Source: Tachypleus tridentatus
Lineage: Eukaryota > Arthropoda > Merostomata > Xiphosura > Limulidae
Assembly (NCBI RefSeq): GCF_004210375.1
Contig: NC_134832.1
Location: 153,261,592 to 153,325,591 of the forward strand
Direction of reading: 5' to 3'
DNA length: 64,000 nt
Made by a program: the position numbers and the translations under genes. Under the pieces are notes generated by a model. That model worked only from the letters and a program-made list of their open reading frames with translations, was not told the origin of the DNA and ran no database searches. Numbering within the stretch: position 1 is the first letter of the stretch; each line of letters begins with the position of its first letter. This document shows, one piece after another, positions 34,501 through 46,500 of this stretch.

Positions 34501-37500
34501 GGAAACATTCACACCTGAACACAGTGAACTCCTCTTGCATTCAAAGAAAATTGGGGATATACCTATTGAGGTTACACCTCCTGCTACTTTGAATTCATCA
34601 TGAGGAGTTATTGTTGAGAGGGATTTGAAGAACATCCCAGAGTCGGAGATTCTCACTGGTTTCTTCACCCAAGTAGTTTCTGCAGTGAGGCGTGTATCCA
34701 CTGCCAAAGATGGAATTATGGTGCCAACCAGTGTCCTCATTCTCACATTTACGTCACCACATCAGCCTTTCTCCATCAAGGCAGGTTATCTGAATTACAG
34801 AGTGCAGCCATACATTCCAAACCCCCTCATATGTTTCCAGTGTCAGTGGTTTGGTCACTCGAAGACGTCATGTCGAGGTTCTTTGCCGTGTGCTTGTTGC
34901 AGTGGCAAAGACCATGATGCCTACGAGTGTAAATCAGACCCTCATTGCATCAATTGCAATGGCTCTCATCTGTCCTACTTTCGTTCTTGCCCTTGATGGT
35001 TGGAAGAGAAAGAGATGTAGCGTTTGAAAAGATTGAAAATATTACTTACCCTGAGGCTCGAAAATTGCTGTCCACCACCTTATCTCAGAACGTATGCTGC
35101 TACACTTCATTCCAGAACTGTAGTGGGAGTGTAGACAGATCTCCCTGTACCTCCAAAGGAATTGTTCTCCAAACAGATGAAAAGTCTCTTAACCTCAGTG
35201 GTTAAAAAAGTTGATGAATCAACTTCAACACCTATTTCTGTCCTTTACATACATTTCCCAGATTCGTATCCTGTGGTTCCAGGTACAGACAATTCCTTGG
35301 ATAATTTTTTTCTCCCACCCCAAGATGCAAAACAATCATTCTTTTATGTCTTCAGTCACTGGACTCCCAACAGCAAAGACCTGCTCAATCGATCCAGGGC
35401 AATATCCATGGAGGTCTACAGACGTCCCTCAAATAAGGACAGTTAGGAAAAAAAGACGTGGTTGTAAACAGAAGGGTTCTCTAATCAATATGCCTGCACG
35501 TAAATAAAAGTGGCCACTCTGATACAATGGAACTGTCGAGGTTTATGTTCTAATCTGCATGACATCAAAGCACTGATTGCTTACTACCATCCTGTATGTC
35601 TTTCTTTACAGGAAACATTTCTGTAATCTGCCAATACAGTCACCTTTAGACAGTTTTCTTTGTACAGAAATGACAGGCTGTGTGATGGATGAGTGTCACT
35701 GTTGGCTGTTTAATATGTGCCCATCCTGTCTTTGCTACTTGTCACACCCTTGGAGCCTGAAGCCATTCGTGTCTCCTTGGGTCATGTCATCACTGTTTGT
35801 TTTCTTTACCTGTCCCCTGGAAAGACATGATGAATCAGGCCTTGATGCTCTCATTGAACAATTGGCATCTCTCTTTTTCATCCTAGGGTACTTTAATGGA
35901 CATCATCTCTCTGGTGAAGTGCTGATATTGATAGAAGGGATTGCTCTGTAGAGCGTAAGCTCTCTGATCACAACCTTTCTCTTTTCAATACTGGTTCTTC
36001 TACTTATTTTCATGCACCTAGTCAGTCCTTCACTGCTATTGATCTCTCAGTTTGCTACTCTTCATTATTCTCCCATTTTTCATGGAGGGTTGACAATAAT
36101 CCACGAGGCAGTGATAATTTTCCTATAATTTTGAGAGAGACTGGCTGTGGTCCATGCCACCCGACCCACGTGCCCTGGTGGAAGCTGGATAAGTCAAACT
36201 GGCCCTCTTTCGCTGCTCTCACAGAACTTGATCCTGCTATCGTGTGCAAGCCATCAAAAGATGACTGTGTGACAGCAGCAACTGACTGTATTATACAAGC
36301 AGCTGCTCAATGTGTTACTAAAACCTCAACATGTTTTCCACTATATCCTTGTCCATGGTGGAATCCTGCCTGCCACATGGTATGGAAGCCTCAAAAGCTG
36401 GCCTGAGATACTTTCCTAGGTATCCCACACTCTCGAACTGCATCTCTTTCCAGTGGGCCTGTGCACGTGCTCGGTGGGTAAGACGTCAAAGCCAGAATGA
36501 ATCTTGGATTAATTTCAGAACTGGCATATTTTCTAATCAGTGATGTCGAGAAAACCCACTTGTAGAGAAATATATATGTAAAAATGGCTTGTTTGGGTTG
36601 AGAAATTTTGTTACGTAGAGGAGTGAACAACGTTTAGACCTTCTTTGGTCATCGTCAGGTTCACAAAGAAAGAGAGAGGTAACTGACCTGTAGCTGACCA
36701 CATGTTTGAAAGGGGTTGTGTAACTGAGTGTTGGAATGTAGAGGGTGGGCTTAGATATTTGAATATATAATTTTATATTATTATTTATTATATTATTTTG
36801 TAATATAGATTTTAAGGTGTTCCTTTGTATTGGTTTATTTCAAATGTTTTTATTTCTAAGGTTGGAATGTACCTATTGCGAAGTTAAGTAAATGTATCTC
36901 GTCTGTGTTTAATTTTCGGTCAGATCTGTTAATTATGAGGTAAGTCAACTGTTTTTCTTGGTGTCTTTTCTGTTGTTTGCATCTTAGTTTTTCTAGTATA
37001 CGGCATCCCCAAACCTCATAAACCAGATTGTCCATTACGACCAATAATGTCCACATATGAATCATTTAATTACAATCTTGGTAAATACATAGCATGGGCA
37101 TTCTCCAGATATGTAACATCAGCCAGCTCATTCATCAAAGACTCTTTTAATTTCAAGTATAATCTAAATCATCTTAATCATAAAGCCGTAATGGCCAGTT
37201 TTGATGTTATATCCCTCTTTACAGAAGTTCCAACCACTGAAGCCTGCAAGATAGCCTTAGAACTCTATATCCGAGACCCTAACCCAATTATAGACATTCC
37301 CAGCAACCAATTAGCAACCCTCATAGAATTCACCACGATAAAGACAAACTTCATGTTCAACAACCACAACTATATACAAACAAATGGCCAAAGCATGGGC
37401 AACCCAGTATCACCAGTTTTAGCCAATATTTTTATGACACAAGTTGAAACGCAAGCAATTAACACAGCATTACATCCACCATTACACTGGTACAGATATG

Positions 37501-40500
37501 TAGACGACATGATTGCGGGATTCAGATCTACAGAACACACACTTAATTTTCTCAATCACGTTAACATCCCAACATCAACTTCACAGGTGAACAAGAAGGA
37601 AGCAATCAAATATCATTTCTTAACCTCAAAATTACAAGAACCGATACACAATTTAAAACAGAAATCCACAGAAAAATCACCCATACTGGACTATACATTC
37701 CTTGGGACTCAGCACATGAAACAAAACAAAAACTCAACGTACTAAGAAACCAAATAAATACACCCATAAAACTATGCTCACTAGATAAAATTAACAATGA
37801 ATTAGACAAAATAAAACAATACTTCATTAACATCAATAAGTTTCCTCCACAAACTGTAGAAAACATTATACACACACACCTAGACATTGAGCAAAATCAA
37901 CCAACAAAAGTAAATATATCTCACGAATCAAAAAATCACGAAACCACATACTGCTGCATACCATATATTCCTGACATCAGCAGACAAATAACCAAAAGTT
38001 GGCAAAAACTAGTAACAAAATATGACATTCCAGTTAATACCAAATTTATTCAAAAACCAGGCACAAAACTGAGGTCTATACTATGTAAAAACTACACTGA
38101 CAAACATCACACCAACATTATTTATGAAATACAATGTGTTTCCTGCCATGATTTCTATGTTGGAGAAACAAGTAGAAAAATGGAAACCAGATTTAAAGAA
38201 CATAAAAAGCCACCTTCACACGTTTTCGAACACTGCAAGTCAAATAAACACAACATAACCGTAGAAAACACTCAAATACTAAATAAAGAAACAAACAAAC
38301 AAACGCAATATTAAAGAAGCCTTACTTATACAACAACTTAAGCCCAGAATAAATCAGTACAAAGGAACACCTTTGTAACTATATAAAAAAATATAATAAA
38401 ATAATAACATAAAATTATATATTCAAACATCTAAGCCCATCCATATAAATAGGAATGGAAGAATAGTTCAAAATATGTTCAGCAAATAATACAGTATTTC
38501 CAATCAGGAGTGTCTGCTTTTCTCAGTTGACTTAAAGATAGGCCACATGTGGGGACTGTAAGAAGCCATGGTGGGATGGGCTGACCAGTGGATACAGTAA
38601 TATTATCCAAGGACAGACTAAATTCATCGAACTGCACCTGAATACAAAGGCCAAAAGGAGGTGACTGTGTGGGCTCTGCCATGGTTTGTTGTGCTTTGGT
38701 TGTTGCATGCAGAATCCCCTCTACAGTTTGTGTTCACTGCTGAACTGTATGTTATTTCTCTTGTCCTGGATCACATAGAAGCTAAGCAGTATTCAAACTG
38801 CACTACTTATACTGATTTGCTTAGTTCTTTACTGGCCCTGGAATTGTTTCACGTTAGTTCTCATCCTGTTTTTGCCAATATTCAAAACTGACTGGCCCAT
38901 TTCTCTTTCACATGTACTTCTATCCAGTTTTTTTGGATGCCTGGCCATGTTGGTATTCATGGGAACGAGCTTGCCAATACTGCAGCTAAGTCTATCTCTT
39001 CTGGCACTATCACCACTATGCCTTTCCCATACATGGATTATGATTGTATATTCAAGGTGCGGCTCCATGCCAATTGGCAGTCAACTTGGAGGGAGCAATG
39101 TGAAAACAAGCTTTTCCAAATAAAACCCTCTATTGGACTTTGGCTGTCTTGCTTTTGGAAAGAGAAAGTTGTTCTAACTAGGCTACGCATGGGTCACAGT
39201 TGTTTAACTCATTTTTATGTTTTATCTGGGACTGATGCCCCAATGTGTTGTTTATGTAAAACTTGGGTCACAATAAGCCACATTTTAATGTCTTACTGTC
39301 ATTACAATTCTCAACGACGGCACCATTTTAAACATGTTTTGTCCCAAGGTTTATCCATAATGTTAGACAGTGTTTTTGGCAGTGGGGGCACTGTACACCT
39401 AAAAAATGTTTTTAGTTTTTTAAAGGCCATTAATTCTTTTAATGCTATTTAAGGTTTTTAAGTTATGAGTTGACCTGTTTTTAATGTGATTCCCTTTTAA
39501 GAATTAAAGAACATCTAGTTCAATTTGAAATTAAAAAATGGCTTTAGTGTTAAATAACTTGAAACCAGGACTTGAAAGGCCAACTTCAGGTGTCTAATGC
39601 TCATGTTTGAACTACCCGTTAGTCATCCTGGAGAGTTATAATAATTCAAACGTTGCTACAAGTCTTTTAAAACTTGTATTACTTTACTTTCTGAAAATGG
39701 CCATATGGTCAAATGACTTGAAACCAGGACTGGAATGGTCAACTTCAGGTAACTAATGCTGATTTTTGAACTTACCCATTAGTCATCCTGGCGAATTATG
39801 AAAATTACAATTATGCCACAGAAAGTTCTTTACAACTTGTATTACTGTAGTTTTTCTCTTACTGCTGTAGATATAAAAATTGGATTTAATGCTATTTATG
39901 TTTTTAATTTAAAATTTAAACTTTGTTTTGTATTACCTTAATATCCTTTTATAAATTTTAATAATTTTACTTTAATTTTAACTTTTTACCAGATGTTTGG
40001 CACAGATAGCCTAGCTGCTTTGTGCCAACCAATCAATCACACAAGATAAGGTGACTAGTATAATACACAATAGATTGTTCTTCCTTTAGTAAATCACTCA
40101 AGGTAAGATAAATAGTAATACACAATATATTGTTCATCCTTTAGTCGATCACACAAGGTAAGGTAACTAGTACAACACACGATAGATTGTTCTTCCTTTA
40201 ATAGATTGCTCAAGGTAAGATAACTAGTATAATACACAATATATTGTTTATCCTTTAGTAGGTCACAGAAGGTGAGGTAACTAGTACAACACAGGATAGA
40301 TTGTTCTTCCTTTAATAGATTACTCAAGGTAAGGTAACTAGTATAATATGATAGATTGTTCACCCATTAGTGGATCACACATGGTAAGGTGACTAGTATA
40401 GTACACAATAGATTGTTCTTCCTTTAGTAGATTGTAGAAGGGAATGTAACTAGTATAATAGATGTAACCCTGTAATTTCAATAGTGACATATGGAACTTT

Positions 40501-43500
40501 GTTTTTGGGGCCTGGATGAATCTCATGATAATGAACAATGTTGTTCTCTACTGCCCATGATTAGATTTCACATTATCTGGTTGAAGAGCATACCTGTTCC
40601 AGATCCGCATTTGGGTTTATTATTGTATACCAGTATTGTCTGCTTGTTTTTCTACTCGGACACTTTCTGTACAAATCTTACTCTTACCAGCTACTCCAAG
40701 TGCTGAATGTAGGATTTAAACCAAAATGTGGGTAGTGCTGTGTTTAAGAACTTTACATTTTTCTGTGCTGAAAATCTGAAATTCTATTTTTGACAACTTA
40801 CCTCCTGTGCTATACCACCCTTTTTCCCCACAATAATCAGTGTTTGGCCTTGATAATATTGCTTGTTTGAAAAATGTGAATAAGAAAAAATAATGGACTT
40901 TAATTATGGACTGTGTATAAAGGGTGCATTGATGCAGGTGAAGAGGGTCACAAGATTTAAAATCAGTAAGGGAAATATAGTGAGGTATAAAAACTCGATC
41001 AAGTGAGGCAGAATTCATACTACTGATTAGTTGGGCAAAGAAGAGAAAATTTCCTAAGGTTAAATCTAAAGTGTGAGGGGAGGTTAGTTTTATTAGGAAT
41101 ACACGATCAGTTTAGGAAAATGTAAACATGTATATTATGTTTTATTTTGTTATTTTAAATTTGTAACTTTTCTCTTTAATGACTTCCATGGAAACAATAA
41201 CTGTTTTGAGTTTCATAATATTTGTTAGTTAATTTTTGAAAGAAAGCATGCCAAGAACAAATTTTCTTGTTTTTGATGATAAAACAATGTCTACACAAAA
41301 CATTTCTGTATGACTAACTCTCAAATTATTTATTATAGTATGAGTTGAAAGGTCAAGTAGAATCTTGTCAGTGTATTCTTTACAATTTCTAAGTTATAAC
41401 ATTGAAAAGTGATCAATGGATTTAATGGTTACTTTGTATAAATGAATATATATAGATGTTTTATGTATGTACAGTTATGTGAAAAAGTTAGGACACCCTA
41501 TGAAAGCCTGTGTATTTTTTGTAACATTTTTGGATATATAGATATTTAATCTCAATTTTAACAACACTGAGATATTATAGGAATATAACTAAACAATTAA
41601 AACTGAAGAAAAGACTTTTCAAGATCTTCTGTAAATGTCATGCTACATAAAGCATATTCTGAGGAAAAAGTTAGGACACCCCCACATTTATTCCCACTTA
41701 AAATGGCTCAATTCACACACAGGTTTATCACACCAGGTGCACATGATTAGAAGATCGTTACTCAGCATTTTAAATGAGGCTTGCCCTATTTAATTTGGTG
41801 TGCTCCTGACTGTTGAAGTGAGAGTGAGCACCATGATGAGAGCCAAAGATCTGTCTGAGGCCTTCAGAAAGAAAACTGTAGCAGCTTATGAGTCTGGTGA
41901 GGGATTTAAAAAGATCCCAAAGGATTTTGAAATCAGCCATTCCATTGTCTGGAAAATAGTCAACAAGTGGAGGGCTTTTAAAACAACTGCTAACATACCC
42001 AGGTCTGGTCATCCAAGCAAGTTCACCACAAGAGCAGACTGCAAGATGCTAAAAGAGGTCTCCAAACACCCTAACATGTCATCATGGGACCCAAAGCGGG
42101 CTCTGGCAACTGTTGATGTGAAAGTGCATGCCTCTACAATCAGAAAGAGACTGCACAAGTTTAACTTGCATGGGAGGTGTGCAAGGAGGAAACCTTTGCT
42201 CTCTAAGAGAAACATCAAGGCCAGACTGAAGTTTGCCAGAGAGAACATAGACAAAGACCAGGACTTCTGGAATAATGTTCTTTGGGACATATGATTCCAA
42301 AATTGAATTATTTGGACATCAGAACAGAGGACATGTTTGGCATAAATCAAATACAGCATTCCAGGAAAAGAACCTCATACCAACTGTGAAGCATGGAGGT
42401 GGAAGTGTCATGGTTTGGGGCTGCTTTGCTGCAGTAGGACCTGGACAGCTCACAATCATAGAATCCACCATGAATTCTACTGTGTATCAGAGGGTGCTTG
42501 AGGAACATGTGAGACCATCTGTAAGAAAATTAAAGCTGAAGCGGAACTGGACCCTGCAACACGACAATGACCCAAAACATACCAGTAAATACACCAAGGA
42601 CTGGCTGAAAACTAAGAAATGGAGAGTCCTGGAATGGCCGAGTCAAAGCCCAGATCTTAATCCCATTGAGATGCTGTGGGGTGACTTGAAATGGGCTGTA
42701 CATGCAAGAAACCCCTCAAACATCTTACAGCTGACAGAATTCTGTATTGAGGAGTGGGGCAAACTTTCTTCAGATTGATGTCAGAGACTGGAAGATGGCT
42801 ACAAGAAGTGTCTCACTGCAGTTATTTCAGACAAAGGGGGTAACACTAGCTATTAGGGGGTAGGGTGTCCTAACTTTTTCCTCAGTTAGAATATGCATTT
42901 TTGTAGCATGACATTTACAGAAGATCTTGAAAAGTCTTTTCTCCAGTTTTAATTGTTTAGTTATATTCCTATAATCTCTCAGTATTGTTGAAATTGAGAT
43001 CAAATATCTATACATCCAAAAATGTTTAAAAAATACACAGGCTTTTCTAGGGTGTCCTAACTTTTTCACATGACTGTATGTATGGATGGGTGAACTTGGT
43101 TCCAGTAAGGTTGTGGTGATTAGATATTAATTGTCATCATGTCCAGTAGCCTGTACAGTCACTTAAGTCTAACTATTAATTAGTTTTTACATAATAAAAT
43201 ATCTCTCCCATATTTTGTCTGCTAAACTGCTGCTACCTGCAGGGAACTCCTTAGAAGGATGTTTTTCATATTTTGGTAGTGGCTTTTTTTTATGTAAATC
43301 TGGTGCACTGTTCACATGATTGACGTCTTTCCCATTGGTACTGGAACCAAATGGCTATTTATTTATAAAGGGGGAATGTTAAAAGGTACCATTTTTTAAA
43401 TGAGTATGTATGTGAACTTTTTAATTCGAGTACTTGACCAGCCCCCCAGTATATCAGCAGTGAGTGGGGCTTAACCCTAAACTTTTGGGTTAATTTCCAT

Positions 43501-46500
43501 TGTAAACATGGTTAAAAATAAATGAGTAAATACTTGGCTATCATGTAAAAGACATGTGGTTAAAATGTAAGCAGTTGTGTTTTGTTATACACTGTTTTTG
43601 TTTTCTGATGGAGTTTATTTGACCTGTTGGTGTTTTGTGTTAGTTAAATTTGTTTATTTTAAGTTTGATAAACACCTTTTTAATGCTGTTTCTTTTAGTT
43701 TTTCTAATTACTATTTTTTAGAATTATCAAAGAAAATATATTAGATTTTTAATTGTACTTTCTTTTTACTTTTGTTAGTGAGAAAAATGGCAAAGTTGAT
43801 ATTGAAACAGTACCATCAAAACTTGTCATGCCCATCGACAGTAATAAAGTTCGAGGGCTAATGACGGAGTGTGAACGCCATGTTCGTTTGATGCGGAAGC
43901 AAGATGTGCCAGATGACTGGGAAGATCACATAAACAAGTTAGTTCTGATAATTGTATGGGAAGATCACATAAACAAGTTAGTTAGTTTGTGTGGGAAAGT
44001 CACACAAACAAGTTAGTTTTGATAATTGTGTGGGAAGATCACACAAACAAGTTAGTTTTGATAATTGTGTGGGAAGATCACACAAACAAGTTAGTTTTGA
44101 TAATTGTGTGGGAAGATCACACAAACAAGTTAGTTTTGATAATTGTATGGCAAAATCACATAAACAAGTTAGTTTTGATAATTGTGTGGGAAAGTGACAC
44201 AAACAAGTTGGTTTTGATAATTGTGTGGGAAAGTGACACAAACAAGTTGGTTTTGATAATTGTGTGGGAAAGTGACACAAACAAGTTGGTTTTGATAATT
44301 GTGTGGGAAAGTGACACAAACAAGTTGGTTTTGATAATTGTGTGGGAAAGTGACACAAACAAGTTGGTTTTGATAATTGTGTAGGAAAGTGACACAAACA
44401 AGTTGGTTTTGATAATTGTGTAGGAAAGTGACACAAACAAGTTGGTTTTGATAATTGTGTGGGAAAGTGACACAAACAAGTTGGTTTTGATAATTGTGTG
44501 GGAAAGTGACACAAACAAGTTGGTTTTGATAATTGTGTGGGAAAGTGACACAAACAAGTTGGTTTTGATAATTGTGTGGGAAAGTGACACAAACAAGTTG
44601 GTTTTGATAATTGTGTGGGAAAGTGACACAAACAAGTTGGTTTTGATAATTGTGTGGGAAAGTGACACAAACAAGTTGGTTTTGATTATTGTGTGGGAAG
44701 ATCACACAAACAAGTTGGTTTTGATAATTGTGTGGGAAAGTGACACAAACAAGTTGGTTTTGATAATTGTGTAGGAAAGTGACACAAACAAGTTGGTTTT
44801 GATAATTGTGTGGGAAAGTGACACAAACAAGTTGGTTTTGATAATTGTGTGGGAAAGTGACACAAACAAGTTGGTTTTGATAATTGTGTGGGAAAGTGAC
44901 ACAAACAAGTTGGTTTTGATAATTGTGTGGGAAAGTGACACAAACAAGTTGGTTTTGATAATTGTGTGGGAAAGTGACACAAACAAGTTGGTTTTGATAA
45001 TTGTGTGGGAAAGTGACACAAACAAGTTGGTTTTGATAATTGTGTGGGAAGATCAAAGTGACACAAACAAGTTGGTTTTGATTATTGTGTGGGAAAGTGA
45101 CACAAACAAGTTGGTTTTGATAATTGTGTAGGAAAGTGACACAAACAAGTTGGTTTTGATAATTGTGTGGGAAAGTGACACAAACAAGTTGGTTTTGATA
45201 ATTGTGTGGGGGAAAGTGACACAAACAAGTTGGTTTTGATAATTGTGTAGGAAAGTGACACAAACAAGTTGGTTTTGATAATTGTGTAGGAAAGTGACAC
45301 AAACAAGTTGGTTTTGATAATTGTGTGGGAAAGTGACACAAACAAGTTGATTTTGATAATTGTGTGGGAAAGTGACACAAACAAGTTGGTTTTGATACTT
45401 GTGTGGGAAAGTGACACAAACAAGTTGGTTTTGATACTTGTGTGGGAAAGTGACACAAACAACTTGGTTTTGATAATTGTGTGGGAAAGTGACACAAACA
45501 AGTTGGTTTTGATAATTGTGTGGGAAAGTGACACAAACAAGTTGGTTTTGATAATTGTGTGGGAAAGTGACACAAACAAGTTGGTTTTGATAATTGTGTG
45601 GGAAAGTGGCACAAACAAGTTGGTTTTGATACTTGTGTGGGAAAGTGACACAAACAAGTTGGTTTTGATAATTGTGTGGGAAAGTGACACAAACAAGTTG
45701 GTTTTGATACTTGTGTGGGAAAGTGACACAAACAAGTTGGTTTTGATAATTGTGTGGGAAAGTGACACAAACAAGTTGGTTTTGATAATTGTGTGGGAAA
45801 GTGACACAAACAAGTTGGTTTTGATAATTGTGTGGGAAAGTGGCACAAACAAGTTGGTTTTGATAATTGTGTGGGAAAGTGACTCAAACAAGTTGGTTTT
45901 GATTATTGTGTGGGAAGATCACACAAACAAGTTGGTTTTGATTATTGTGTGGGAAAGTGACACAAACAATTTGGTTTTGATAATTGTGTGGGAAAGTGAC
46001 ACAAACAAGTTGGTTTTGATAATTGTGTGGGAAAGTGACACAAACAAGTTGGTTTTGATAATTGTGTGGGAAAGTGACACAAACAAGTTGGTTTTGATAA
46101 TTGTGTGGGAAAGTGACACAAACAAGTTGGTTTTGATAATTGTGTGGGAAAGTGACACAAACAAGTTGGTTTTGATAATTGTGTGGGAAAGTGACACAAA
46201 CAAGTTGGTTTTGATAATTGTGTGGGAAAGTGACACAAACAAGTTGGTTTTGATAATTGTGTGGGAAAGTGACACAAACAAGTTGGTTTTGATAATTGTG
46301 TGGGAAAGTGACACAAACAAGTTGGTTTTGATAATTGTGTGGGAAAGTGACACAAACAAGCTGGTTTTGATAATTGTGTGGGAAAGTGACTCAAACAAGT
46401 TGGTTTTGATAATTGTGTGGGAAAGTGACACAAACAATTTGGTTTTGATAATTGTGTGGGAAAGTGACACAAACAATTTGGTTTTGATAATTGTGTGGGA

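Larger units (their letters stand above)
34083..40038 (+). mobile_element. I/Jockey-type LINE, with a Penelope-like element in place of its reverse transcriptase
   Basis: In order: an ORF1 with three zinc knuckles (34250-35000), an AP-type endonuclease (about 35508-36540), a Penelope-like element (36541-38455), an RNase H and C-terminal segment (about 38490-39450), and a 3' UTR holding a 160-bp direct repeat (39552-39870). It ends with the hairpin tail at 39999-40026 and AACCAATCAATCA. The LINE's own reverse transcriptase is missing. It lies within the 57-bp array, whose worn copies resume at 40031. All frames are broken. The 5' limit is approximate and no target duplication is visible. Confidence 0.8.

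Noticed and set aside
37047-38379. A host reverse transcriptase or telomerase-like gene
   Set aside because: The GIY-YIG end, the inverted tail and the frameshifts identify it as a broken Penelope-like element.
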